Origin: Sphingopyxis macrogoltabida
GTDB lineage: Bacteria; Pseudomonadota; Alphaproteobacteria; Sphingomonadales; Sphingomonadaceae
DNA length: 64,000 nucleotides
Direction of reading: 5' to 3'
Assembly (NCBI GenBank): GCA_003241685.1
Contig: QFPJ01000006.1
Location: forward strand, 62,001 to 126,000
Below the pieces are notes generated by a model. It was not told the DNA's origin and made no database searches. It saw only the letters and a list, made by a program, of their open reading frames with translations. This document shows positions 17,303 through 27,131 of this stretch, one piece after another. A program made the position numbers and the translations under genes. Position 1 is the stretch's first letter. Each line of letters opens with the position of its first letter.

Positions 17303-18066
17303 CGGCCGTTCCCCTCTGCGGCGCGGTTCATCGCCATGGCATAGGCGCCGGTGATGCCCATCGCCTTCATCGCGACGACATCCTGCGCGCTGAGCCCGTG
17401 ATAGCCCGCCGCGGCGAGGTCGCGGACATAGGCGCCGTCGATGTCCATCGCCTTGCACGCGATCGCGTCCTCGATGCGGGTCAGCACCAGCGCGTCGGAC
17501 CGAAGGTCGCGGACATAGGCCGGCGTGATGTCGAGCGCCGCGGCGGCGATGAGGTCGTCGGCGTTTTCGGGCCGGACGCCTTCGCGGATCAGACCGTCAG
17601 CCTGTTCGATCGTGGCATCGACCATCAGCATCGCGAGCAGGGTGGCGCGCTGGCGGGGCGCGAGCCCGCGCGCGGCAAGCTGGCGCTCGAAATGGGGGTC
17701 GGCGGTGAAGCGACAGCGGCCCTTGCCGGCATAAGCGCTCGTCCGTTCGCCGGTGCAGGCCAGCGTTCCGGCGTCGTGCGACACGGTGAAGTGGATCGGA
17801 CCCGGTGCGTTGTCGGCCAGTGCGGCGGCGGCGGCCGCAAATTCGGGGCGGTCAGCGTCGAGCGGCGTGTCGCTGTTCGATGGGCCGTGGCGGAGCCGCA
17901 GGCGCGGCGCATCTTGGGCGCCGTCGGCGGGTTCGGCGGTCCAGCGCACGTCGGTCAGCGTCACCGGCGCCACCGGCAGCGGGTTGTCGGTGTCCGGCGC
18001 GGCCGGCGCAGCCTGCGTAAGAAGGGGCAGCAACATGGCGCTGCCGGCGATCAACAGGATTTTCAT
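17299..18066 (-). CDS. Secreted protein with BlaR-type C-terminal helical repeats
   Basis: A 255-residue protein with a signal peptide (MKILLIAGSAMLLPLLTQAA). A middle region (about 30-165) includes a cysteine pair (LACTGER and GRCRFTADP). The C-terminal third has three repeats of about 26 residues: NADDLIAAAALDITPAYV, RIEDAIACKAMDIDGAYV and SAQDVVAMKAMGITGAYA. The same repeats occur in the adjacent M56 protease-like protein. It overlaps the TonB receptor gene by four bases and is 116 bp from the M56 gene. It is probably periplasmic; no function is recognised. Confidence 0.8.
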   Translation of the reverse strand: MKILLIAGSAMLLPLLTQAAPAAPDTDNPLPVAPVTLTDVRWTAEPADGAQDAPRLRLRHGPSNSDTPLDADRPEFAAAAAALADNAPGPIHFTVSHDAGTLACTGERTSAYAGKGRCRFTADPHFERQLAARGLAPRQRATLLAMLMVDATIEQADGLIREGVRPENADDLIAAAALDITPAYVRDLRSDALVLTRIEDAIACKAMDIDGAYVRDLAAAGYHGLSAQDVVAMKAMGITGAYAMAMNRAAEGNGR

Positions 18067-18182
18067 TCGGGCACTCCTCCCTCGCGTGCACCGGGCGAGC
18101 GTCACCACTCGCCGCCGCGGCGACATTTCCAAATCGGGCTTCGATCAGTGGTGGTCGGGCTTCGGCGAACGGCCGAACGTCG

Positions 18183-19910
18183 TCAGTCCCGCAAAGGGGC
18201 CGGTGGCGGGGTGGGTTCGGGTGGCTCCGGCGCTTCGGGAATTTCGACGCGGGCAACCCGGCCGTCGGCCGATCGCGCCTCGATCACCGCGCCAGGACCC
18301 CAGCTTACGGTGGCGGATCGCCCGTTGCTGGTCGCGCTGACCCGGCCCGGCGTGACGGTCGCTGCCCTGGCTTGATGCCCGCTGCCGACTGCGCGCAGCC
18401 GGATCGCCTCGTCGGCCGATTTCATCCGGACGCCCGACTTGCGCATCGCGGTCACATACTCGCCGTCGACGCCCATCGCCTTCAGCGCGATGACGTCGTC
18501 GATGCCGACCCCCGGGAAGTGCGAGCGCATGTCGCGCGCGAAGGCCGGTTCGATCTGCATCGCCGCCGCGCCGATCAGATCGTCGACCGCGACCCCGGGA
18601 AAAATGCCGCGCATCGTGCGGATATAGGTAGGATCGACACCTGTCGCTTTCGCCGCGATGATATCGTCGGCGCTGATCGAACGATCATGGTCGCGCATTT
18701 CCGCCATATAATCGGGGGTAACGCCGACCGCGCGCATGCTGATCAGTTCGTCGGCCGACAGCGGCTTCTGCGCGCGGGCCGCCGCGGTGCCTTCCACCGT
18801 GCCGGTGGCCGCAACGGCGGCGGGCGCACCGTGCATCGTGGCCAACGCCCCGTTCATGGCGGCGCGCGTTGCCCACGGGGCCGCGCGATCGCCGGTCGCC
18901 GAAAAGGCCGCGAGCGGCGCGGTGATCGCGGCGAGCAGGGTCAGGCTCATCAGCATCCAGCTGGCGCTCGCCGGGCCGCGTCGCAGGCTGGCGTCGAGGA
19001 CGCGCGTGATGCGCCGTTTCAGGCTGCCCTTGCCCGGCGCCACGCCATGAGCGGCGAGCAGCGACGAGCGATTGTCGTGACGGGCGGCGCCGACCAGCAG
19101 CGAGGCGTAATCGGGGCCGTCGATGTCGGCCATCAGCACCGCGTCATCGGCCGCCTCTTCGCGCAGCTGGTGGCTTTCGCGGGCCAGCATCCACACCAGC
19201 GGATTGAACCAGAAGAGCGCGCAGGCGACGCGTGCGCCCAGCAGCTTGGCCCAATCCAGCCGGGCGACATGCGCCAGCTCATGCGCGATGATCGCTTCCG
19301 CTTCGTCGACGGCATGGACGGCATGGGGACTGAGCACGATCGTCGGCCGCAGAACGCCCCAGCTGATCGGTGAGCGCAATTCATCGCTGACGAGCAAGGC
19401 GGTGCCGTGCTTGAAACCCATCCGCCGCTGTGCCTCCGCCAGCGCCGACAGCCACGACCCGTCGACCAGTACGTCGGCCCGGCCGCGCATCGCGAACAGA
19501 CGGACGACCGCCAGCAGCATCATTGCGAACAGCAGCGCCAGCGGGACAAGATAGAGAAAGGGGGCGAGGTCGGCGGCGGCGGGGAATGCCGCCGCCGCCG
19601 ATTCCGCGGCCTCCGGCGCGGCGGGGACTGTCGCCGCGCCGGAAGTTTGTTCAATGACCCCATGATCGCGGGCGGCGGTGTCGGCGGCCGGGGCCGAAAG
19701 CGCCGCCGACCAATCCGCCGGAAGCGGCGCCCATTGCGGCAGCAGTGCCGCCGCCGCCGGCAGCGCGAGAAGCGCGGCGAGACCCATATGCGCGATCATC
19801 GACCGCTCCCCCGCCGACCGCCGCCGCGCGAGGCGCAGCAAGGCCAGCGTCAGCCCGGCGACGATCGCCGATTTCCAGGCGAGGCCCAGCAATATGGTCG
19901 TGATCGTCAT
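18183..19910 (-). CDS. BlaR1/MecR1-type M56 family metallopeptidase sensor
   Basis: A 575-residue membrane protein of peptidase family M56. It has helices at the N-terminus (5-25, 40-60) and around 125-150, the zinc motif IIAHELAHVARLDW at about 205-218, the third ligand in ESHQLREEAADDA and a further helix near 325. In BlaR1 proteins this metalloprotease module cleaves the BlaI repressor. The usual C-terminal penicillin-binding sensor domain is absent. In its place are four and a half repeats of about 26 residues (ADELISMRAVGVTPDYM, ADDIIAAKATGVDPTYI and so on). The C-terminus is proline/glutamate-rich (EAPEPPEPTPPP). The start overlaps the BlaI gene as ATGA. Confidence 0.9.
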   Translation of the reverse strand: MTITTILLGLAWKSAIVAGLTLALLRLARRRSAGERSMIAHMGLAALLALPAAAALLPQWAPLPADWSAALSAPAADTAARDHGVIEQTSGAATVPAAPEAAESAAAAFPAAADLAPFLYLVPLALLFAMMLLAVVRLFAMRGRADVLVDGSWLSALAEAQRRMGFKHGTALLVSDELRSPISWGVLRPTIVLSPHAVHAVDEAEAIIAHELAHVARLDWAKLLGARVACALFWFNPLVWMLARESHQLREEAADDAVLMADIDGPDYASLLVGAARHDNRSSLLAAHGVAPGKGSLKRRITRVLDASLRRGPASASWMLMSLTLLAAITAPLAAFSATGDRAAPWATRAAMNGALATMHGAPAAVAATGTVEGTAAARAQKPLSADELISMRAVGVTPDYMAEMRDHDRSISADDIIAAKATGVDPTYIRTMRGIFPGVAVDDLIGAAAMQIEPAFARDMRSHFPGVGIDDVIALKAMGVDGEYVTAMRKSGVRMKSADEAIRLRAVGSGHQARAATVTPGRVSATSNGRSATVSWGPGAVIEARSADGRVARVEIPEAPEPPEPTPPPAPLRD

Positions 19911-20284
19911 GAGTCCCTCCCATCGCGGGCTTTCGCGATCATTTTTTCCAGTTCGTCGAGTTCGGCGTTGCTGAGGTCGTCCTGCATGCCCAGCAGCGCG
20001 GCGGCGGCGCTGGTCGCCGATCCGTTGAAGAAGACGCGCACGACCTGTCCCAATGCCGACTTGCTGGCCGTCTTGTCCGACACCGCCGGTGCATAGACGA
20101 AGCCGCGGTCCGACGATTCGCGGGCGACGAAACCCTTCGTCTCCAGCCGTTTGAGCATTGCACGTATCGCGGAGCCCGACAGCGCGTCGCTGAGCGCGTC
20201 GCCGATTTCGGTGACGGTTGATGCGCCGCGTTCGTAGAGAATGTCGACGATCTCGCGTTCCCGTGGGGGCAGGCTGGACAACAT
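19907..20284 (-). CDS. BlaI/MecI/CopY family transcriptional repressor
   Basis: A 125-residue winged-helix repressor: LPPREREIVDILYERGAS at the N-terminus, the recognition region around SGSAIRAMLKRLETKGFV (residues 36-53), the wing ARESSDRGFVYAP, and a C-terminal dimerisation helix (LSNAELDELEKMIAKARD). It is the first gene of the operon with the M56 protease gene, the repeat protein and a TonB receptor. Two tandem BlaI-type operators lie 20-50 bp upstream, so it very probably represses its own operon and is relieved by the M56 protein. Confidence 0.92.
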   Translation of the reverse strand: MLSSLPPREREIVDILYERGASTVTEIGDALSDALSGSAIRAMLKRLETKGFVARESSDRGFVYAPAVSDKTASKSALGQVVRVFFNGSATSAAAALLGMQDDLSNAELDELEKMIAKARDGRDS

Positions 20285-20303
20285 GGCGAATCACCCTTCT
20301 GGC

Positions 20304-20333
20304 GCTACATTTGTAGCGTGCTACATTTGTAGC
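20304..20333. promoter_or_regulatory. Two tandem BlaI-type operators
   Basis: The palindrome GCTACATTTGTAGC occurs twice, at 20304-20317 and 20320-20333, with a 16-bp period. Each contains TACA-2-TGTA, the core recognised by BlaI/MecI repressors. The pair lies between the divergent blaI-type and corA-type genes, closer to the former (20 bp from its ATG). On the minus strand a possible -35 (TTGCCA, about 20341-20346) lies just upstream, so bound repressor would cover the promoter. Confidence 0.85.
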
Positions 20334-20466
20334 GCGACATTGGCAAGCGGTTTGTTCGGGTAATACAGGCAAAGGCCTTCGGTCGTCCTCCGGGGGGCCT
20401 GTGCATTATCGCGTTCCTTGTGCGGCCGCGCTATTCTATGGCGGCACCAGCAAAGAGGATTTCGCA

Positions 20467-21438
20467 ATGCCGATCATGGCCGCGCGCCTGTACAATGAAG
20501 GCCGGTTCGTCCGTGACATCGGACCCGAGGAAGCGGTGCCCGAGCATTGCGAGCCGGGGGATTTTTTCTGGCTGGGCCTGTACGAGCCGACGCCGGACGA
20601 ATTGGCCGGGATTGCCCGCCGTTTCGGCCTGCACCCGCTGGCCGTCGAGGATGCGCTGAAGGCCAACCAATTGCCGAAGGTCGAGGTTTACGGCGACCAG
20701 TTGTTCGTCATCGCCAGCACCGCCAATCTGGATGGCGACACGATCGGGCCGGGCGAAACCGCGGCGTTCGTCGGACCGCATTTTCTGGTCACGGTCCGCC
20801 ATGGTTCGGCGCGGGCGCACACCGCCGTGCGGGCCCGGCTCGAAACGCTGCCGGTCAAACTGGCGCACGGGCCGGACTATGCGCTGTATGCGGTGCTGGA
20901 TTTCATCGTCGACGGCTATTTTCCGGTCATCGATGCCATCGAGGAACGGATGCTGCTGGTCGAGGAAAGCGTGATGGACACGCCGCTCGACGCCGTCGAG
21001 ATCCGCCATCTCTATCGCCAGCGGCACGAGATCATCCGGTTCCAGCGGCTCGTCGGGTTGATGAAGGATGTCGCGAGCCGCCTGGCGGCCGATGACGACC
21101 TGCCGACGATCGACGATGCGGTGCGGCCGTTTTTCCGGGACATATGGGACCATGTGTCGCGCGCCGAATTCCGCCTGACCAGCCTGCGCGACATTGCCGC
21201 GTCGGTGCTCGACACCAACAGCCTGCTCGAGCAGCAGCGGCAGGGCGTCATCACGCGCCAGCTCGCCGCCTGGGCCGCGATCCTCGCCGTGCCGACCGCG
21301 ATCGCGGGCATTTATGGGATGAATTTCCGGTTCATGCCCGAGCTTGACTGGGCCTTTGGCTACCCCTTCGCGCTCGCGCTGATCTTCGGCGGTTCGGGAC
21401 TCGTCTTCTGGCGTTTCAAGAGTATCGGCTGGCTCTGA
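20467..21438 (+). CDS. CorA-family magnesium/cobalt transporter
   Basis: A 323-residue inner-membrane channel protein. A long cytosolic alpha/beta domain (1-255) includes LGLYEPTPDELAGIARRFGL and HPLAVEDALKANQLPKVE. The C-terminus has two transmembrane helices with the signature YGMNF at about residue 283 between them and a short basic tail. The start at 20467 follows AGAGGA; an upstream frame extension lacks a ribosome site. It is transcribed away from the blaI operon and shares its intergenic region. The family moves Mg2+ and sometimes Co2+/Ni2+ or exports Zn2+; which one cannot be told. Confidence 0.9.
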   Translation: MPIMAARLYNEGRFVRDIGPEEAVPEHCEPGDFFWLGLYEPTPDELAGIARRFGLHPLAVEDALKANQLPKVEVYGDQLFVIASTANLDGDTIGPGETAAFVGPHFLVTVRHGSARAHTAVRARLETLPVKLAHGPDYALYAVLDFIVDGYFPVIDAIEERMLLVEESVMDTPLDAVEIRHLYRQRHEIIRFQRLVGLMKDVASRLAADDDLPTIDDAVRPFFRDIWDHVSRAEFRLTSLRDIAASVLDTNSLLEQQRQGVITRQLAAWAAILAVPTAIAGIYGMNFRFMPELDWAFGYPFALALIFGGSGLVFWRFKSIGWL

Positions 21439-21447
21439 TCGGCGGCT

Positions 21448-23106
<1,659 letters not shown>

Positions 23107-23214
23107 GATGATGCGCGTCCCGGTTGCTACGGCTGCGAACCTAGCGGGCTGCGGTCAATTTGTGAACCGCCCGATCCGCGTTGGCCGCCCGCACGCGGTC
23201 TGCGCCGCCGCGCC

Positions 23215-24627
23215 TCAGTTGAGCAGGAACCAGTCGAATTCCTCCGACACATTCTGCCACAGGTCGCCGGCGACCCCGGTGGTGTAGACGCCGGTGCCGA
23301 CCAGATCGGGGGTCTCGTTCGCCTGATTGACCGGGAAATCCATGTAGGAGAAGGATTTCACGCACGACACATATTGCGGCAGGAACGACCCCGATTTCGC
23401 GGGCGCGACGATGCGGTCGTAATAAGCCATGACGCGCACGACGCCGCTGCGCACCGACACCGGCCCGCAGTTGAATCCTTCGAGCTGGCCATGCACCTTG
23501 CGCACCGAGGTCGCGACCGCGCCGCCGGTTTCGGCGTAGAAATCATGTTCGAAACAATATTGCATCCCCCCGCAATGCGGCGCGGTGGTGGTGGGAAAGG
23601 CGATGGTCGCATTGATCCAGCCGATGGGTGAGATATGCACCGTCGGCATCAATATTTCGTTTCGCGGCTTTTGATACTGGTGGACGCCGCCGATCCGGTC
23701 GCCGATCGCCAGCACCGGGTTGGCGAAATAATAGGTGTCGCCCGCCGCCCCGTCGAGGATCATGCCGATATAGAGGTGGCGGACATCGACCGGCACGTCG
23801 AACGCGCATTCGGCCCATTGATAGCCGGGCCGCGCGGGCACCGGGGCGCAGGGCGCGCGTTCACCGCGCACGCTGTCGTTGACATAGATGCGCCAACTGC
23901 CCGCGCCGCCGCGGATCACCTGGTTGCCATAGATGCCGAAGACGACGCGCTTGCCCGCGAACTGCGCCAGCGCGGCGCCGGAGTATGTCATATAGATGTG
24001 GCGCGGCGCGGCTGCGTCCTTCTTGGCGCCCAACGCCGCGATCGCGCCGACGTCGCGCGGCATGTTGGCGGCATAGGCGCCGCGCGGCTCGTTGCGCCAC
24101 AGCGGCATCGGTACGCTTTTCGTCCAGCCGTCGGGCCCGGCACCGGTGCCGACCGCGCCTTGATTGCCGACGCCGACCATCGTCAGCGTCGCCGGCCGGC
24201 TGACCGACGGAGCGCAGCCGAAATAGGTACGCACGGTGATCCAGCGGTTCGCCTCCATCGCGACGACCCGCATCGGACCGATGGTCAGGCATGGATCGAC
24301 GCCGGGCCCGGATGCCGTGACCAGATCGCCGACGCCGATCGGGCCGGTCGCCGTCACGGCAAAGGTCGCGCGCCCGACATTGCCGATGCTGTTCGACCGC
24401 GCGGGCACCGGCGGCACCGGCCGCGTCCCTTCGGGATTCATCTGGGGCGCGGGACCGACCGCCGACCATATTTCCCACTGCGAATTGGGGGCCAGGTTGA
24501 CGGGTGCATAGCCGCCCTGCGCGGCCGCGGGGGGCGCGGCGATGGTCAGGGCAGCGGTGAAACCGGCGGCCCGAGCAATGGTAGGAATCAGCGCGGCGGC
24601 GCGGCGAAGGGGGGCGGGGATGGGCAT
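23215..24627 (-). CDS. Secreted protein of unknown family
   Basis: A 470-residue protein I do not recognise. A basic N-terminus and a long signal peptide end near APPAAAQGG. Next is a segment like the start of carbohydrate- or receptor-binding phage proteins (NLAPNSQWEIWSAVG), then a beta-rich body with paired cysteines (VDPCLTIGP, YFGCAPSVS, APCAPVP, AECAFD, HCGGMQYC, FNCGPV, VSCVKS). The C-terminus is SEEFDWFLLN. The many cysteines suit an exported, disulfide-bonded protein. It lies immediately left of the GTA-like cluster, on the other strand, with 228 bp between. A role in particle surface or receptor binding is possible but rests only on position and the N-terminal resemblance. Confidence 0.75.
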   Translation of the reverse strand: MPIPAPLRRAAALIPTIARAAGFTAALTIAAPPAAAQGGYAPVNLAPNSQWEIWSAVGPAPQMNPEGTRPVPPVPARSNSIGNVGRATFAVTATGPIGVGDLVTASGPGVDPCLTIGPMRVVAMEANRWITVRTYFGCAPSVSRPATLTMVGVGNQGAVGTGAGPDGWTKSVPMPLWRNEPRGAYAANMPRDVGAIAALGAKKDAAAPRHIYMTYSGAALAQFAGKRVVFGIYGNQVIRGGAGSWRIYVNDSVRGERAPCAPVPARPGYQWAECAFDVPVDVRHLYIGMILDGAAGDTYYFANPVLAIGDRIGGVHQYQKPRNEILMPTVHISPIGWINATIAFPTTTAPHCGGMQYCFEHDFYAETGGAVATSVRKVHGQLEGFNCGPVSVRSGVVRVMAYYDRIVAPAKSGSFLPQYVSCVKSFSYMDFPVNQANETPDLVGTGVYTTGVAGDLWQNVSEEFDWFLLN

Positions 24628-24715
24628 GGCGCGAGCCTATCACCAATGCAGCGGAAGGGGAGAGGGTTTGTGGGAGCGGCGGACGAGGCGCGCGATATGG
24701 CCGGTCGATGCCATA

Positions 24716-24770
24716 AATAACCAAATAGGTAAAAATATATTGACATCGTAACGCTGTTATGGCACAAACA
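24716..24770 (+). promoter_or_regulatory. AT-rich candidate promoter for the GTA-like cluster
   Basis: An unusually AT-rich patch in otherwise GC-rich DNA, 85-140 bp before the first cluster gene. It contains an exact TTGACA at 24740-24745. The hexamer 17 bp further on (24763-24768, CACAAA) is a poor -10, so the promoter could be sigma-70-like with an activator or may be read differently. No CtrA-type TTAA-7-TTAA site is visible. Confidence 0.35.
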
Positions 24771-24855
24771 TCACATCATGGAAAATTGCGATTCGGGCCG
24801 GCACCTCCTCGGTGGAAGGGGTGCTCCGGCCCGTTTGCCTGTGGAGCGAGGCGAT

Positions 24856-25419
24856 ATGGACGACAAGCGGGAGGACGAGGTGGTGTCGCAGCGTAACCGG
24901 CCGGTGCAGGCGAAGGCGGGCAAGCCGGGTGGCTGGACCAAGGCGAAGCGCGAGGCGTTTCTGGTGGAACTGGCGGCGAGTTGCAACATCGTGCGCGCGG
25001 CGGCGCTGGTGGGGATGCGGCAGAGCGGCGCCTATCGCCTTCGCAAGCGCGAGCCCGCTTTTGCGGCGCAATGGCAGGCGGCACTGGAAATCGGCTATGA
25101 AAGGCTGGAAACCGCGCTGGTGCGCCGTGCATTGGAGACGGTGGGCGAGTTTCCTGTCGAAGCGATCGACGAGCGCCGCGAGTCCGTCGACAAGATGACG
25201 GTCGATCAGGCGATCCGCATCCTGACCTTTCATCGCGAGAGCATTCGGCAGGGGAAGGCGCGCACGCGCAGACCGCAGGGGCGGCAAGTCGCGACGCAGG
25301 AGGAAACCGACGCCGCGCTGATCAAGCGCATCCGCATGGTCGAGCGGCAGCGCGCGGCCCATGCGCCGCGGCCGGGGACCGATATGGGGTCCGATGCGGC
25401 CGAACGCGCATGCGCATAA
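24856..25419 (+). CDS. GTA g1-like small terminase / DNA-packaging protein
   Basis: A 187-residue helix-rich basic protein. The N-terminal segment with GWTKAKREAFLVELAASCNI and VRAAALVGMRQSGAYRLRKR (residues 29-70) is a helix-turn-helix of the kind found in small terminase subunits. The C-terminal half is polar. It is the first gene of the cluster and overlaps the large terminase gene by ten bases, the position of g1 in RcGTA. ATG 24856 is preferred over an in-frame ATG 78 bases upstream because GGAG precedes it and the upstream codons lack family-like sequence. Confidence 0.8.
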   Translation: MDDKREDEVVSQRNRPVQAKAGKPGGWTKAKREAFLVELAASCNIVRAAALVGMRQSGAYRLRKREPAFAAQWQAALEIGYERLETALVRRALETVGEFPVEAIDERRESVDKMTVDQAIRILTFHRESIRQGKARTRRPQGRQVATQEETDAALIKRIRMVERQRAAHAPRPGTDMGSDAAERACA

Positions 25420-26777
25420 GCGACGCCGAAATGGCCGCCACCGATCCGGCAACGCGGAAATGGCGGTCGGACGGCGTGCTGGCGCGGCTGCACGGCCTGC
25501 CCCCGCAAGCCCTGACGCGCGTCCTGCGCGACCTGACCGACGGGCAGAAAGCCGAATTGATAACGCGCTGGTACGGATTCGAGAATGACGGGCAGCGCGA
25601 ACCGCCCGGCGACTGGCGGGTCTGGCTGATCCTGGCGGGTCGGGGGTTCGGCAAGACGCGTGCCGGCGCCGAATGGGTGAGCCAGATCGCCCGCGACCGG
25701 CCGGACGCGCACATCGCGCTGGTCGCGGCGACCCAGGCCGACGGGGTGCGCGTGATGATCGAGGGGCCGAGCGGACTGATGGCGGTCAAACGCGCGCACG
25801 AAGAGGTGCGCTGGGCCGCGGGGCGGCGCGAATTATCGTTCGATAGCGGAGCGGTGGCGACGCTCTATTCCGCGGAAGCGGGCGAGGAGTTGCGCGGACC
25901 CGAACATCATGCCGCCTGGTGCGACGAACTGGCCAAATGGCGGCGCGGGACGGTGGCGTGGGATAATCTGATGCTGGGGATGCGATTGGGCGAGTCCCCG
26001 CGCGTGCTGGTGACGACGACGCCGCAGGTCAATGCGGCGATGCGGCGCGTCAAGGCGGCGCCGGGCCTGACCGAAACGACGGGCCGGACGCGTGACAACC
26101 CGCACCTGCCGGGCAATTTCGTCGTCGCGATGATGGCAAGCTATGGCGGGACGCGGCTGGGGCGCCAGGAACTGGACGGCGAGATGCTGGACGATGTCGA
26201 GGGCGCGCTGTGGTCGCGGGCGCTGGTCGAGCGGTGCCGGGTCGAACCGGGCGCGGCCGGCAAGCCGGTGCGTGTCGTGATCGGCGTCGATCCGCCGGCG
26301 ACGGCCAACGGCGACGCGTGCGGGATCGTGGTCGCGGCGCACTTGCGCGACGGGCGGCTGGCGGTGGTCGAGGATGCAAGCGTCGAAACCCCGCCGCCGC
26401 ATGTGTGGGCGCAGGCGGTCGCCGCGGCGGCGGCGCGCTGGGACGCCGACCGCATCGTCGCGGAAAGCAACATGGGCGGCGAAATGGTTGCGGCCACGCT
26501 GCGCCAGGCCGACTGCACATTGCCGGTGGTGCCGGTGCACGCCAGCGTCGGCAAGGCGCGGCGGGCGGAGCCGGTCTCGCTGGCCTATGAACGCGGGCAG
26601 GTGGTCCATGCGGGGGTGTTCGCGGCGCTGGAAGACCAGCTTTGCGGATTTCAGACGGGCGGCGGTTATGCGGGGCCGGGGCGGTCGCCGGACCGGGCCG
26701 ATGCGTGCGTGTGGGCGCTGGCGGCGTTGCTGGAAGGGCTGCGGAAGGGCCGGGAGCCGGGGGTGCGGGTGGTCTGA
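25410..26777 (+). CDS. GTA g2: large terminase (DNA-packaging ATPase/nuclease)
   Basis: A 455-residue motor protein. The Walker A motif LAGRGFGKTRAG is near residues 74-85, Walker B-like HAAWCDELAKW near 170, and the coupling motif VLVTTTPQ near 198. The RNase H-like nuclease domain follows, with the acidic residues in VIGVDPPATANGDACGIVV, ESNMGGEMV and SPDRADACVWAL. All catalytic segments are present. In GTAs this enzyme packages random host DNA in headful fashion. The gene is followed by 354 bp of repeats before the portal gene. Confidence 0.93.
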   Translation: MRISDAEMAATDPATRKWRSDGVLARLHGLPPQALTRVLRDLTDGQKAELITRWYGFENDGQREPPGDWRVWLILAGRGFGKTRAGAEWVSQIARDRPDAHIALVAATQADGVRVMIEGPSGLMAVKRAHEEVRWAAGRRELSFDSGAVATLYSAEAGEELRGPEHHAAWCDELAKWRRGTVAWDNLMLGMRLGESPRVLVTTTPQVNAAMRRVKAAPGLTETTGRTRDNPHLPGNFVVAMMASYGGTRLGRQELDGEMLDDVEGALWSRALVERCRVEPGAAGKPVRVVIGVDPPATANGDACGIVVAAHLRDGRLAVVEDASVETPPPHVWAQAVAAAAARWDADRIVAESNMGGEMVAATLRQADCTLPVVPVHASVGKARRAEPVSLAYERGQVVHAGVFAALEDQLCGFQTGGGYAGPGRSPDRADACVWALAALLEGLRKGREPGVRVV

Positions 26778-26866
26778 ACAGGGGCCGGTGTGCGCTGCGC
26801 GATCATGCTTCGGTGGGCAGCGGGATCCCGGATCAAGTCCGCGATGATTCCCACACCACCCCCATG

Positions 26867-26970
26867 CGTCATTGCGACCCCGGCGAAAGCCGGGGGAAGC
26901 AATCTCCCGCTATCGTCCTGCCTTGTCGTTCGCTGGAGATTGCTTCGTCGCTGCGCTCCTCGCAATGACG
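26867..26970. repeat. Palindromic repeat, nested inverted repeats
   Basis: The outer arms are CGTCATTGCGA (26867-26877) and TCGCAATGACG (26960-26970). The inner arms are GAAGCAATCTCC (26896-26907) and GGAGATTGCTTC (26935-26946). Both pairs are exact. This is the layout of a common alphaproteobacterial REP/MITE-like element. Confidence 0.8.
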
Positions 26971-27040
26971 AAACGGGGGCTACGGATGCAAACGGGATAA
27001 TCGCCGATGAAGTCCGGCATGGCGTTTGCCTTCGCGGTGT

Positions 27041-27064
27041 CTCGACTTCGCTCGACACGAACGG
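27041..27064. repeat. Dispersed repeat, second copy of the element near 2530
   Basis: CTCGACTTCGCTCGA followed by CACGAACGG matches the reverse complement of 2524-2547 with a single mismatch. The core is itself near-palindromic (TCGACTTCGCTCGA). Confidence 0.65.
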
Positions 27065-27131
27065 AGAAGGCAGGGCAGCGTTTTGACGCCCTGGGCTCCG
27101 GCTGTCGCCGGGGTACATATAGGAGATCATC

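Larger units (their letters stand above)
26778..27131. other. 354-bp gap between large terminase and portal genes, filled with repeats
   Basis: The gap holds no convincing gene. It carries a GGATC-type repeat end (about 26820-26845, GGGATCCCGGATCAAGTCC), the palindrome at 26867-26970, the SalI-like dispersed repeat at 27041-27064, and the portal ribosome site (AGGAGATC) just before 27132. It interrupts an otherwise tightly packed transcription unit. Confidence 0.7.

Noticed and set aside
18183..20284. A beta-lactam resistance operon
   Set aside because: BlaI and M56 genes are present, but no beta-lactamase or penicillin-binding sensor domain is encoded nearby.
27041..27064. An attachment site for the particle cluster formed with the matching repeat near 2530
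   Set aside because: The copies are inverted, 24 kb apart and flank unrelated genes; the element is a dispersed repeat.
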